Positions 11,902 to 20,764 of a stretch of 64,000 nucleotides of DNA are shown in pieces (the stretch's first letter is position 1; every line of letters starts with the position of its first letter). The translations under genes were made by a program, and so were the position numbers. The notes under the pieces were generated by a model, which saw nothing but the letters and a program-made list of their open reading frames with translations, did no database searches and was not told the origin of the DNA. Location: positions 2,604,001-2,668,000 of the forward strand of contig CP013614.1 in the NCBI GenBank assembly GCA_001465115.1, in the 5' to 3' direction. Origin of the DNA: Enterococcus silesiacus. Lineage in GTDB: Bacteria > Bacillota > Bacilli > Lactobacillales > Enterococcaceae.

Positions 11902-12288
11902 ATGAAACAACCAATAACCTTTATTTCAGTAACGGCACATGCAAAAAAACAAATGGATTTTTATGCTGACGTTTTTCCAAACACTACGATTGACTCTGTT
12001 ACTTATTACGATGACTACCCAGAGCGTGTTTTGAATGGACAATTAGATTTAAATGGCGCCTTGATTTATTTTTTAGAAATGGGACCTGAAAATCCTGTTG
12101 CGCCTGGTTGGAACCTCTCATTATATGTGGAAATGGACACTGAAGAAGAGTTTGACCACATTTTTTCAGCACTATCCGCTGAAGGCGTGGTCATTATGGG
12201 CCCTGAAGCTGCTGGAATTTTTCAAAAAGTTACGTGGCTGACAGACAAGTTCGGTATTACTTGGCAGTTCGTATTTGCTGGAAACTAA
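11902..12288 (+). CDS. VOC superfamily protein (PhnB/3-demethylubiquinone methyltransferase-like fold)
   Basis: This 128-residue protein has the PhnB-like branch of the vicinal-oxygen-chelate fold: TFISVTAHAKKQMDFYADVF at the N-terminus, LNGALIYFLEMG in the middle and WLTDKFGITWQFVF at the C-terminus. Such proteins are annotated as 3-demethylubiquinone methyltransferases but are not methyltransferases, and most have no proven function. I chose the ATG at 11902 behind AAGGAGAG; a GTG at 11893 lies within that site. The gene stands alone between two terminators. Confidence 0.8.
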   Translation: MKQPITFISVTAHAKKQMDFYADVFPNTTIDSVTYYDDYPERVLNGQLDLNGALIYFLEMGPENPVAPGWNLSLYVEMDTEEEFDHIFSALSAEGVVIMGPEAAGIFQKVTWLTDKFGITWQFVFAGN

Positions 12289-12351
12289 AAATGCTACTAC
12301 CTTGCTTAGCAAACACAAGATAGCAGCGCTATTCAATATCAATTTCACTTT

Positions 12352-12380
12352 AAAGTCAGTGCTCATACCATTGACTTTTT
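12352..12380. terminator. bidirectional terminator
   Basis: AAAGTCAGTG pairs with CATTGACTTT around a 7-base loop, followed by a T-rich run. It lies between the convergent VOC and anti-sigma genes. Confidence 0.8.
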
Positions 12381-12394
12381 CTTTTTATACACTT

Positions 12395-13462
12395 TTACTG
12401 ACGCTTAAATTCAACTTCAGTATTCCCATAATGAATCAGCAACAAATCTGCTTGATCATATCCTGGGTAATCAAAAATCACCTGATAATACTGTTTTCCA
12501 TCTTTTTCATCAGCGCTAAGTTCTCTTAGTAAATAACGCTCTTCTTGACCATTGATCGTAGCTTGCAGCCAGATATCATCTATATCGACTAATTCATTAA
12601 ACCTCTTATCACTTGTTGTCAGCACAAAAGAATTTGGATACACTAGACCCGACGCTATTTCGGACCATAAAGGATCAGTCGGAGCAAAATCAAGCGCATC
12701 AAATGATTTGCTTTTTGACGTATCAATCGGTAATTCCCACATACCTTGAAGCTCTTCAAATATTTTACCTTCTTTTCCTTCATGAACTCCTGAACTATCA
12801 TTCATAGAATACATAGCAGTTAAACGATTAATGACAATTACTGCATTTTCCAATGCTGGTACATTTCCGTCACTTGCACGAAGTCGATAAGTTAATTCTA
12901 GCTGATTTGTACTGTGATCAAAATGAGAATCAGATACAATTGAATTAAATAGATTCAAATTTTCATGTGATTCTGACAAGCCACTTTTTAAATCAACCAG
13001 ATAACGGCCATCACCATTTTTAAGTGCAAAGTTTATCCCATAATTATCGAGTGTTTTATCAGTGAATTTTGACTTTTTCGGAACTTCGATCATAAAATGC
13101 AGGCCTATTTCATTTTGATCTGCATAGACTTCATTTAACTTGATTTCAATATCTTCATTTATTGCTTTTGTACTCTGTTGTGTGACAAAACCTTTATCTC
13201 GAAGAGTCTTAGAGGTGAACTGCCCAAGATGCAAGAAATTGGTCACGGCTTTACCAATCGGTGTAAAGACTAAAGAAAATCCTAGTAATAGGATCGCTGC
13301 AAGTACAACGAATGGCAGAATTTTTTTCTTTTTAGGATGCACTCGCTTCGTTTCTTGAGAGATTTTTTTATATGCTGTATCAAATGCTTGACGAGCTTCT
13401 GGAGAGAGCGCTTGAGTTTCTTGCATTGTCTTGTTCAACTCTTCTTCAAAATCTTTCATCAT
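12395..13462 (-). CDS. DUF4179 anti-sigma factor-like membrane protein
   Basis: This 355-residue protein has a cytoplasmic N-terminus (about 50 residues) rich in charged helices, one transmembrane segment (ILPFVVLAAILLLGFSLVF, about residues 47-66) and a large extracellular domain. That is the layout of DUF4179 anti-sigma factors, which hold the partner ECF sigma factor at the membrane until a surface signal arrives. Its ATG overlaps the sigma gene stop (ATGA), so the pair is translationally coupled. A GGAGGA ribosome binding site lies in the end of the sigma gene. The signal sensed by the extracellular part is not evident. Confidence 0.85.
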   Translation of the reverse strand: MMKDFEEELNKTMQETQALSPEARQAFDTAYKKISQETKRVHPKKKKILPFVVLAAILLLGFSLVFTPIGKAVTNFLHLGQFTSKTLRDKGFVTQQSTKAINEDIEIKLNEVYADQNEIGLHFMIEVPKKSKFTDKTLDNYGINFALKNGDGRYLVDLKSGLSESHENLNLFNSIVSDSHFDHSTNQLELTYRLRASDGNVPALENAVIVINRLTAMYSMNDSSGVHEGKEGKIFEELQGMWELPIDTSKSKSFDALDFAPTDPLWSEIASGLVYPNSFVLTTSDKRFNELVDIDDIWLQATINGQEERYLLRELSADEKDGKQYYQVIFDYPGYDQADLLLIHYGNTEVEFKRQ

Positions 13463-13974
13463 ACTAATCCTCCTTCAGATCCAATATATTCTTTTTGCAA
13501 CAATACTCGCCCTCGTGCTAAACGAGATTTGATCGTTCCAGTAGGTTCAGTTAAAATCTCACTGATTTCCTTTACTGAAAAACCATTGTAATAATACAAT
13601 ACAAGAGGGATCCGATAAATTGGTTTGAGTCCAGCCAGTAAGTCATTCATCGCTAAATGCTCTGTCTCTTGATTATCAACTAAAAACGGATAATCCTCTA
13701 TATCAAAAGAAGGCTCCAAGCTCATTAACTTCTTACATTGATTGATCATTATTCGACAAATCCAAGTATTAAAATATTTCGGATTTTTAAGTTGATTCAG
13801 TTTTTGATAAGCAGTGATCACTGTTTCTTGCAGTACATCTGCTATATCTTGTTCATTTTTCAAAAAACGTCTAGCCATATTGTAAAGTACCGGTTCATAC
13901 TCTTTAACTAATTGAATAAAGGCTTCTTGATCCCCTTTTTGAGCCTTTTTAACTAAAAATACATCGTTTGCCAA
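13459..13974 (-). CDS. ECF-type RNA polymerase sigma factor
   Basis: This sigma-70 family factor of about 171 residues contains region 2 (AKKAQ-type start, YNMARRFLKNEQDIADVLQE, TAYQKLNQLKNPKYFNTW in order) and region 4 (LVLYYYNGFSVKEISEILTE, then TIKSRLARGR). It should direct polymerase to stress or envelope genes when released by the coupled anti-sigma factor. I prefer the TTG at 13974, which follows AAGGGAG by 8 bases; an upstream GTG at 14001 has no good ribosome binding site. A candidate promoter of its own type lies upstream. Confidence 0.88.
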   Translation of the reverse strand: MANDVFLVKKAQKGDQEAFIQLVKEYEPVLYNMARRFLKNEQDIADVLQETVITAYQKLNQLKNPKYFNTWICRIMINQCKKLMSLEPSFDIEDYPFLVDNQETEHLAMNDLLAGLKPIYRIPLVLYYYNGFSVKEISEILTEPTGTIKSRLARGRVLLQKEYIGSEGGLV

Positions 13975-14022
13975 GTAAAATACTCCCTTCATCTCCAACA
14001 CTTCTTTTAACCCTTCTATTTA

Positions 14023-14050
14023 TTAGAGTCTAGAAAAAGGTAAATGGTTG
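14023..14050 (-). promoter_or_regulatory. candidate autoregulatory ECF promoter
   Basis: On the minus strand, GCAACC and GACTCTAA are separated by about 15-16 bases, which resembles the AAC/CGTC-type spacing of ECF promoters. No good sigma-A promoter is visible nearby. Confidence 0.35.
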
Positions 14051-14108
14051 CATCAAAATTATAAATCGGCAACATTCTTATAGATAGTTTTATTTTTTAT
14101 GCGCACGA

Positions 14109-14153
14109 AAAAAAGGATAGGTAAGTAGTCCGTCCTACTTACTTTATCCTTTT
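14109..14153 (-). terminator. terminator of the MSCRAMM-like gene
   Basis: AAAAGGATA and GTAAGTAG pair with CTACTTAC and TATCCTTTT around a short loop, with A/T runs on both sides. Confidence 0.85.
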
Positions 14154-14171
14154 CCTATTTCTCTAATTCAA

Positions 14172-15953
14172 CTATTTTTTTTGCTTTAGTACAAATACTC
14201 CTATTAAAGCCAAAGCGATTACTGCCAGGCCAGCAACTATAATCACATAACTATCTTTACTTCCTGCTTTAGGCAACTGTTCCTTTGAGTTTGCAGAATT
14301 TCGTTTTGAAGTATTTAAAAGAACTTTTTTTGTTTGTGGTTCTTTTGTTGCTTCTTTGACGGGGATCAATTCACCTTGTGCATGACCATTTGTTTTGATT
14401 TCTTCTTTTATAGGCTTATCTTGATGAATTTCTACCTCTTTGCCAGAAATAGCAGGTTCTAGCAGTGGAACTTCTGTTACTTCAACGACCTCTGGTTCAA
14501 TTGGTTTGATCTTTTCTAGCTTAGTGGATTCGTCGTCGATGGTTTCGATTTGTTCATCAACATGGATTTCTGGTTGCTCTTCTTTTGCTTTGTTTAATTC
14601 ATTTTCTTGGCTTTCTTTCGCCTGTTCTTCCTCGATTGGTTGAATCTCTACTAATTCATTCGATTCGTCTTCGATGAGCTCAGTTTGTTCACCAATGCGA
14701 ATTTCTGGTTGCTCTTCTTTTGCTTTGTTTAATTCATCTTCTTGGCTTTCTTTCGCCTGTTCTTCCTCGATCGGTTGAATCTCTACTAATTCATTCGATT
14801 CGTCTTCGACGAGCTCAGTTTGTTCACCAATGCGAATTTCTGGTTGCTCTTCTTTGGGTTTATTTAATTCTTCTTCGTTAGTTTCTTTTGGTTGTTCAGG
14901 ATCAAGCGGTGTAATTTCTTCTAGCTGACCTGATTCATCTTCGACGATTTCTTCTTGTTCAACAGGTTCTTTTATTCGTTGACTCTCATCGCCTGTGGCA
15001 TTGCCATCTAAAAAGATATTCTTCACTTTATGCGTTGCAATTTCATTTGTCGCTTTTTCATAATACAGTTGGTAATCAATTTTACAATCGTTGGTAAAGT
15101 TAGGTTGTTTTTTCCCAGCTTCGGTTATCGTTGCCGTGTACATGATTGAAAATGAAGCCAAACGTGCTTTTTCACGATAAAGACGAACCACAAAAGTATT
15201 ATCCGCTCCAAATGTCACTGTACCATATCGTTGCTTTTCAAATTCTGCCAAGCTTAACGTTGATCGACCTAAATAATTATCAATAGTAAAGATAAAACTA
15301 TCTTTATTCAGCACTTGACCGCCACCTGATGTATCGGTCAACACGATATCATTACCTAGTTCACTTTTATTCAAATTTGCATTTAAGAACCAACGAATTT
15401 GACCGGATTTCCCTAGGAGGTCTCCTGTTTTATAGAAGAAAGGTTTCTCACCCTCCACGCCACCGCCTGTGTGTCCTTTGACTACAATATTTGGTACAGT
15501 GATTGACGTGCCAAGATTTGCTGGTATTTCCTTCACTGTGTTTTCTGCGACATTTTTTACACGGACGCCAAAAGTAAACTCACCTCGGACACGATCGAGC
15601 TGATTCACTTTTTCGTTAAATGTAGCAATTACTTTATTTTTATAAACACGGACTATTCCTAATCCATTTAAATCAATTTCACGTGGGGTACTGTCAGAGT
15701 CTGCAAGACCTTCAAGCTCTTTTGGTAAAGTTAAAGTCAAGGTGTCTCCCGCTTTTAACTTTGTATCAGATTTTTCACTGAATGTTACTCGAATCGAGGT
15801 CAGTTCACCATCTGACAACTCTGTTTTATCAAAATGTATTGTATCAACAAATCCTCCGCTACTTAATTCTGCTGCCAATGACTGTTGACTAAAGCCAACT
15901 ACTCCTAAAAAACCTACAAACAGTACAACACACCATGATAATTTTTTTAACAT
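14172..15953 (-). CDS. MSCRAMM-like sortase-anchored adhesin with acidic repeats
   Basis: This 593-residue wall protein has a signal peptide (residues 1-28, ending SLAAE), two Ig-like adhesin subdomains (about 30-310) of the collagen/fibrinogen-binding type with LKAGDTLTLTLPKEL and GQIRWFLNANLN, then an acidic repeat stalk. Two near-identical 45-residue repeats containing EQPEIRIGEQTEL are flanked by diverged copies, at about residues 330-470. It ends with LPKAGSKD, a hydrophobic segment and KQKK. The sorting motif is LPKAG instead of LPxTG, so the sortase may be a particular one. It resembles enterococcal Ace-type adhesins; the ligand is unknown. A promoter is visible at 16035-16063. Confidence 0.85.
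   Translation of the reverse strand: MLKKLSWCVVLFVGFLGVVGFSQQSLAAELSSGGFVDTIHFDKTELSDGELTSIRVTFSEKSDTKLKAGDTLTLTLPKELEGLADSDSTPREIDLNGLGIVRVYKNKVIATFNEKVNQLDRVRGEFTFGVRVKNVAENTVKEIPANLGTSITVPNIVVKGHTGGGVEGEKPFFYKTGDLLGKSGQIRWFLNANLNKSELGNDIVLTDTSGGGQVLNKDSFIFTIDNYLGRSTLSLAEFEKQRYGTVTFGADNTFVVRLYREKARLASFSIMYTATITEAGKKQPNFTNDCKIDYQLYYEKATNEIATHKVKNIFLDGNATGDESQRIKEPVEQEEIVEDESGQLEEITPLDPEQPKETNEEELNKPKEEQPEIRIGEQTELVEDESNELVEIQPIEEEQAKESQEDELNKAKEEQPEIRIGEQTELIEDESNELVEIQPIEEEQAKESQENELNKAKEEQPEIHVDEQIETIDDESTKLEKIKPIEPEVVEVTEVPLLEPAISGKEVEIHQDKPIKEEIKTNGHAQGELIPVKEATKEPQTKKVLLNTSKRNSANSKEQLPKAGSKDSYVIIVAGLAVIALALIGVFVLKQKK
14566..14970 (-). repeat. tandem 135-bp repeats in the adhesin stalk
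   Basis: The string ATTTCTGGTTGCTCTTCTTT begins at 14566, 14701 and 14836, giving a period of exactly 135 bases. The two inner units are nearly identical; the outermost are diverged. Such arrays change copy number readily. Confidence 0.92.
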
Positions 15954-16034
15954 CTTTTATACATCGTCCCTTTCTTTTGATTGATATAGACCAATATGTA
16001 TTCTTTGTTGCTGTTATGAAAAGCAACTTTTTTG

Positions 16035-16063
16035 ATGTTAAACAAAAAATGAAGCTGTGTCAA
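16035..16063 (-). promoter_or_regulatory. promoter of the MSCRAMM-like gene
   Basis: On the minus strand TTGACA (16058-16063) and TAACAT (16035-16040) are 17 bases apart. The perfect -35 and spacing support it. Confidence 0.65.
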
Positions 16064-16173
16064 AGCATATACATTCTTGCACATTATTTTATAATAAAGT
16101 ATTCAGCTCGTTAGAAAGGTATGCTTGAACTACTTGATATTTAAAGCCAATCTCATATTTTTCCATAGTAAAA

Positions 16174-16210
16174 ACCCCTTGAGTTAGATTTTTGGTCTAA
16201 CTTAAGGGGA
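16174..16210 (-). terminator. terminator of the two-component operon
   Basis: CCCCTTAAGTTAGA pairs with TCTAACTCAAGGGG on the minus strand, followed by TTTTTA. Confidence 0.9.
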
Positions 16211-16253
16211 CACAACAAATTCCAGTGACTGTTTTCCTTAAATGTGTCAATTT

Positions 16254-17969
16254 CTAGTAGCGTGGTAACTTTAAAACAACGCGCGTATACTGATCTACTT
16301 TAGTACTGATCTTCATTTGGTAATCAGAACCATACTGTAAGTGAAGTCGCTCATCGATATTGCTCAGTCCGATCCCTCCTAATCTAGTACAAATATGCTT
16401 CTGCTTTTCAGCTAACTGATACCCCTTACCATTGTCACAAACTTCGATGTAAAGACTAGTATCATCCGCTCTTGTACGAATAGTAATCAATCCTTGCCTA
16501 TCAATTTCTTTAATTCCATGGTAAATTGCATTTTCAACAATCGGTTGGATCACAAGTTTTGGCAACTGATAGTCAAATAACTGCGGGTCTTCGATTATTT
16601 CATAGGTTAATTGCTCGCCATAACGCTGTTTCTGAATAAATAGATATTGCCGAACATGTTCTATTTCATTCTTCAGTCGAATCATTTCATTGCCTTGATT
16701 AAGTGATAATCTAAAAAAATTAGCCAACGATTTGGTCGTGTCGACTACTTTTTGGCTATCATTAAATTCTGCCATCCAAATAATCGTATCTAACGTATTA
16801 TATAGGAAATGGGGATTGATTTGGCTAGCCAGTGTCTGGATCTCATAATTGTGGATCGCCTGTTCTTTGGCTTTTACCTCAGATACTAACTGCTCCATCT
16901 GCGTCAACATAACATTAAAACTGCGAGCTAAACTACGAACCTCGTCAGAGCCAGATTCTATAACTGTAGCATCGGATAGACCTGATACTACATGCTTCAT
17001 TGAATATTCAAGGGTTCTAATCGGTTTAGTCAGTCCTCTAATAACGAATAAACTTCCTATAAAAACGACGAAAAACATCACCCCGGCAACTAGCAGCATC
17101 TTCCACCACATATTACTGGAAATCATCGCTAATTCTTCCAAAGATGCGATTCCCACTAACTGCCAATTAGCTTCAACTATAGATTGATGATAAATAAATT
17201 GTTGCGCCTTTGCGTCGTATCCATTTTTCCGTTTACTATCAAGTTGAATTTGTTTTTGAGCGTCTTGATCTGAGAGGGTAGGTAGCTTCGGGTAATAAAC
17301 AAGCTCTTCCTGAGGATCGATTATAAATACATAGCCTTTTTTTCCTATATTTAAATGACTTAAATAATTTTCTATCTCTTTGGAATCAATATCCAGTCGA
17401 ATCACGCCTTTTTTTTGGCCATCATCAGCGACAATTTCTTTGGTAAGAGAGATTATCCAACCTTCTTTACGACCAGCTACTGTTTGTTTTCTGATAGAAG
17501 TTAGGGTCGTCACGCCGTCCATCTTAATTTCCTGTTGCTTCCATTTTTCTGCTAGTATATTTTTTGATTTTAACACCTCTTCAGCCTCTTCATTGGAAAC
17601 GAAACGTCCATCTTTAGTAAGTAACATAGCTGACATAAACGAATCATCTGTCCCTAGCATATTAGTCAGCATATTTAACGCTTGAGCACGATTTTCTGGA
17701 CTGTCTGTGTCTATAAATCGTTGTATATCAGAGCTAATCGTAATTGCCGTTGCTGTCTGCTTCAAACGCTTGATGTAATCATTGACATAGTCACTGCTAC
17801 GTTCAAGTATATTAATTGTATCCTTTTGCGCCTTAGACAACATGATTGCGGAAGTATTATAGGTCGTTGAAAGGCCATAATAAACTAATAAAATAAGCAT
17901 CGTTAAGAAAAAATAATTGCTTATTTGCATAGAAAGTGAATGCAATTTTAACTTATTCAATATCTTCAT
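16254..17969 (-). CDS. YesM-type sensor histidine kinase
   Basis: This 571-residue membrane kinase has two transmembrane segments (about residues 15-35 and 285-310) bracketing an extracellular sensing domain, a HAMP linker, the His_kinase box with His387 in INPHFLYNTLDT, and an ATP-binding domain with IVENAIYHGIKE and LGGIGLSNIDERL. It should phosphorylate the AraC-type response regulator, whose gene it overlaps by four bases (ATGA). YesM/YesN systems usually sit beside a sugar ABC transporter; here there is none. The neighbours are a leucine-rich surface protein upstream and a sortase-anchored adhesin downstream. Confidence 0.93.
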   Translation of the reverse strand: MKILNKLKLHSLSMQISNYFFLTMLILLVYYGLSTTYNTSAIMLSKAQKDTINILERSSDYVNDYIKRLKQTATAITISSDIQRFIDTDSPENRAQALNMLTNMLGTDDSFMSAMLLTKDGRFVSNEEAEEVLKSKNILAEKWKQQEIKMDGVTTLTSIRKQTVAGRKEGWIISLTKEIVADDGQKKGVIRLDIDSKEIENYLSHLNIGKKGYVFIIDPQEELVYYPKLPTLSDQDAQKQIQLDSKRKNGYDAKAQQFIYHQSIVEANWQLVGIASLEELAMISSNMWWKMLLVAGVMFFVVFIGSLFVIRGLTKPIRTLEYSMKHVVSGLSDATVIESGSDEVRSLARSFNVMLTQMEQLVSEVKAKEQAIHNYEIQTLASQINPHFLYNTLDTIIWMAEFNDSQKVVDTTKSLANFFRLSLNQGNEMIRLKNEIEHVRQYLFIQKQRYGEQLTYEIIEDPQLFDYQLPKLVIQPIVENAIYHGIKEIDRQGLITIRTRADDTSLYIEVCDNGKGYQLAEKQKHICTRLGGIGLSNIDERLHLQYGSDYQMKISTKVDQYTRVVLKLPRY

Positions 17970-18727
17970 TGCTGTACTGCCTCTTTTTTATATTGTCTTG
18001 GTGATAAGCCCGTCACTTGTTTGAAACGTAACGAAAAATAATTAACATCTTCAAAACCAACTTTTCCAGCAATTTCATAATTTTTTAATGTCGTTGCTAA
18101 CAACAATACTTTTGCTTGTTCGATTCGCTTTTTACTGACATAATCCTGAAATGTCGTGCCTAGTGTTTTTTTTATCACACTGCTTAAATAACTAGAATTA
18201 TAGCCTAACTTATGTGCCAGCCATGTTAAGGATAATAAAGGATTACTTAATTGCTCTTCAATCGTTTGTTTTAATGTATCCGCTAAAGTCCCTTCTTTCT
18301 GATCCCCCGCTCTAGCTATACTCACATCATTAAGTTGCTGACACAACAGATCTGACTTTAACTTATTAATTGCTTGAGTCAACAATTCTTCAACGTCTTG
18401 TTTTGTTACCGGCTTTAAAATATAATCGTCCGCCCCTAATTTTAGAGCAGACACAGCATATTCAAAATAATCATACCCTGTTAAAAATATAATCACTGTT
18501 TTCGGTAAAAGTAACTTGACCTTTTTAGCAAAGGTTAGACCATCTAAATAGGGTAAATTAATATCTGTTAAAATAATGTGCGGGCTTTCTTTAGCGACAA
18601 TTTCAAGAGCTTTTTTGCCATCTCCTGCTTCAAAAATTTGATCAATTTCCAATCTTTTAAAATCAATCAACGTCACGATTCCTTTTCGGACTAGCGGTTC
18701 ATCCTCTACAACCAAAATTTTATACAT
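17966..18727 (-). CDS. YesN-type response regulator with AraC HTH domain
   Basis: This 253-residue regulator has an N-terminal receiver (LVVEDEPLVRKG, phospho-acceptor Asp55 in IILTDINLPYLDG, Lys in ILKPVTKQD) and a C-terminal AraC-type double helix-turn-helix (NYEIAGKVGFEDVNYFSLRF, then VTGLSPRQYK). It is translated from an ATG behind AAGGGGAG and precedes the kinase gene. A terminator for the upstream gene ends only about 25 bases from the start codon, leaving little room for a promoter. Targets are unknown; the flanking surface-protein genes are candidates. Confidence 0.93.
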   Translation of the reverse strand: MYKILVVEDEPLVRKGIVTLIDFKRLEIDQIFEAGDGKKALEIVAKESPHIILTDINLPYLDGLTFAKKVKLLLPKTVIIFLTGYDYFEYAVSALKLGADDYILKPVTKQDVEELLTQAINKLKSDLLCQQLNDVSIARAGDQKEGTLADTLKQTIEEQLSNPLLSLTWLAHKLGYNSSYLSSVIKKTLGTTFQDYVSKKRIEQAKVLLLATTLKNYEIAGKVGFEDVNYFSLRFKQVTGLSPRQYKKEAVQQ

Positions 18728-18752
18728 GTTCTCCCCTTCTTTCTTTCAATAG

Positions 18753-18797
18753 AAAAAACTCCTTTATTTACTATAACAAATAAAGAAGTTTTTTTAT
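18753..18797 (-). terminator. terminator after the shorter HhH-LRR gene
   Basis: On the minus strand CTTCTTTATTT pairs with AAATAAAGGAG around TGTTATAGT-like loop bases and is followed by TTTTTT. The hairpin is weak in GC. Confidence 0.65.
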
Positions 18798-18842
18798 TAT
18801 ATTTTTTATTACTTTTAGGAATAATTAGAAATTATTGTTTTT

Positions 18843-20543
18843 TTATTTGGAAATAGTACAGTTTAAACCATCTAATGGCGAAAAATCAGTTACTTTAGTT
18901 CCTATAAGATTTAGGTCTTTTAAATTAGTCAAGGATGCAAGTGGCGTAATATTTTCCACTGGATTATTCCATAGACTAAGAAATTCAAGCTGCTCTAAAC
19001 CTGACAATGGTGAAACATCTGTAACTTTATTACCAGATAGATTAAGGTGTTTCATCGCTTTTAGATTTGAAAAAGCCTTTATATCCGTAATATTGCTCTG
19101 ATTAAGTTGAAGAAACTCTAATTGCTCAAGAGGGGCTATCCAATCGACATTGGTCAATTTTTTAGATCCTACAGACATCTTCTTTAAATTAACTAACGAT
19201 GAAAGCGAAGAATAGTCTTCAATATAATTGCCTCCTAGCCAAAGTTCTTCCAACTGTACTAAGTTTGATAAAGGTGAGATATCTACAATATCGTTCGTGC
19301 TTAACTCAAGTTTCTTTAGAGCTTTCAAACTTACTAATGGTGAGATATCTTTAATCATATTTTGTGAAATAGATAGATTCTCTAATTGTTCAAGAGATGA
19401 AATCCATTCAGTATTGACAAAGTAATTAGAATGTATATTAAGTTCTTTCAACGTTTTCAGCTTAGATAATTCTGAATAGCCGATAACCTTTGCACCTGTT
19501 GCATAAAAAGAGCTTAATCTTAATCTCTCTAAAGATTTTAATCCCCCAATAGGTCCTAAATCATAAACATCACCTGCTTTATTTCTTGGACTAGAAATGT
19601 CTAAATTAGTCAAATTAGTAAGCTGACTGATTCCTTCAAAGCTTAAAGGTTGATCCCCCTCATTCCTAGCTCCACTCAATTGCAAGGACTTCAAATTACT
19701 GACATTATATATTGGTATTAACGATTTAACTTCAACATAAGATAGCCCTAACTTATTCAATTTAGGTAACTTTCCTTTACTAAAACTAGTAAAATCAAAC
19801 ACATAGGAGCTCTCAGTACTTCCAGATATAAACAGTCTTTCTAAGCTAGGCAGATTAGCTATTTGTTCAAAGCCAGCTGCATCGTTTAGGTTACTTATTG
19901 TGAGTGATTTTAAATTAGTTAAATTTTCGATCCCATTTAAGTTAATGTAGGCTGATCCTGTATGATGCTTTATATCAATTTGCACAAGATTGGTTAACGT
20001 TGCTACTGGACTGAAATCTTCTATGTTCCCTCTAGAAATCGTTAAATAGCGAAGTTTTTTCATATGCTGGATGCCTTCAAGATTATTCACATCGGTTAAC
20101 CATATAAGCCCAAGATCTAGTTCACTTTCTCTGATTGTTGTAGACACATCCCCACCAAAAGAGTTTGCTACATCAGCTGCCAAGTTAGGATCCGGGAATA
20201 CCTCAGCAATAGTCCCTAACACAGGATCGGCATCCACATAAGCTAAACCTTGATCTTTAATCTTGTTTAACGTACCTGCACCAATTCCCTTAATTTTAGT
20301 TAATTCATCAATTGACGCAAAAGGTCTCGTATCAATAATCCTCTGTGCGAGAACTGCTCCGATTCCAGAAAGCTTCTGCAGCTCTCCTATACTTGCGCTA
20401 TTGATATCCACTTGCTCGACTTGCGCAGTTGCTTCAACGCTCTCTTGTGCGCTAGCAATCTCTGTACCTAATAATCCACCAACCGATAATACAAACATCA
20501 TCATAATGGAAATCAATACTTTTAGTTCTTTTTTCTGTATCAC
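18843..20543 (-). CDS. secreted HhH (ComEA-like) plus internalin-type LRR protein, short paralogue
   Basis: This 566-residue protein has a signal peptide (residues 1-32, ending EIASAQ), then VDINSASIGELQKLSGIGAV and the paired helix-hairpin-helix of ComEA/ComE-type DNA-binding domains (about 44-105), then EVFPDPNLAADVANSFG, the cap seen before internalin repeats, then about 17 leucine-rich repeats of 21-23 residues (LKKLELSTNDIVDISPLSNL type). No cell-wall anchor, TM tail or WxL domain is present, so it is probably released or held non-covalently. The GTG start follows GGGGAGGAAA. The N-terminal region is almost identical in DNA to the paralogue at 20824. The function is unknown; DNA plus protein binding at the surface is an inference. 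Confidence 0.82.
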   Translation of the reverse strand: MIQKKELKVLISIMMMFVLSVGGLLGTEIASAQESVEATAQVEQVDINSASIGELQKLSGIGAVLAQRIIDTRPFASIDELTKIKGIGAGTLNKIKDQGLAYVDADPVLGTIAEVFPDPNLAADVANSFGGDVSTTIRESELDLGLIWLTDVNNLEGIQHMKKLRYLTISRGNIEDFSPVATLTNLVQIDIKHHTGSAYINLNGIENLTNLKSLTISNLNDAAGFEQIANLPSLERLFISGSTESSYVFDFTSFSKGKLPKLNKLGLSYVEVKSLIPIYNVSNLKSLQLSGARNEGDQPLSFEGISQLTNLTNLDISSPRNKAGDVYDLGPIGGLKSLERLRLSSFYATGAKVIGYSELSKLKTLKELNIHSNYFVNTEWISSLEQLENLSISQNMIKDISPLVSLKALKKLELSTNDIVDISPLSNLVQLEELWLGGNYIEDYSSLSSLVNLKKMSVGSKKLTNVDWIAPLEQLEFLQLNQSNITDIKAFSNLKAMKHLNLSGNKVTDVSPLSGLEQLEFLSLWNNPVENITPLASLTNLKDLNLIGTKVTDFSPLDGLNCTISK

Positions 20544-20558
20544 TTTGTGTTTCCTCCC
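20188..20558 (-). repeat. direct repeat, copy A (N-terminal coding region)
   Basis: This 371-base segment covers the ribosome binding site, signal peptide and HhH domain and is nearly identical to 22502-22872 at a constant offset of 2314 bases without gaps. Confidence 0.9.
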
Positions 20559-20603
20559 CGTTCAATAGTGAACATGCTTTTTCTCTAAATTAATCATCGT
20601 AAT

Positions 20604-20715
20604 TTATTTAATAATTTGACAATTCAAACCAGTCAATAGAGAACAATCCAAGATATCTTGAATTTCATCATTCGATAATACTAATAGCACCCTATTATAG
20701 AAATTAATAATCTTA
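20604..20715 (-). pseudogene. C-terminal remnant of a third LRR gene
   Basis: Between the two paralogues the minus strand reads VLLVLSNDEIQDILDCSLLT and then GLNCQIIK before a TAA at 20604. The tail matches the C-terminus of the gene at 18843 (SPLDGLNCTISK) and the first part has the L-x-L-x-N-x-x-I-x-D-I repeat pattern. No start or N-terminal part is present. It looks like the end of a lost copy, left by unequal recombination or deletion. Confidence 0.6.
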
Positions 20716-20764
20716 ATTCTTTTTTTCTTCTCTATTTGCGTATATTCTCTTTTTCAACTTCACT

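Noticed and set aside
12395..14001. Sigma/anti-sigma pair as regulator of the adjacent MSCRAMM-like gene
   Set aside because: The adhesin gene has its own sigma-A-like promoter at 16035-16063 and no copy of the candidate ECF motif was seen there.
14566..14970. Possible CRISPR array
   Set aside because: The 135-base units are in frame, code for acidic protein repeats and have no spacers.
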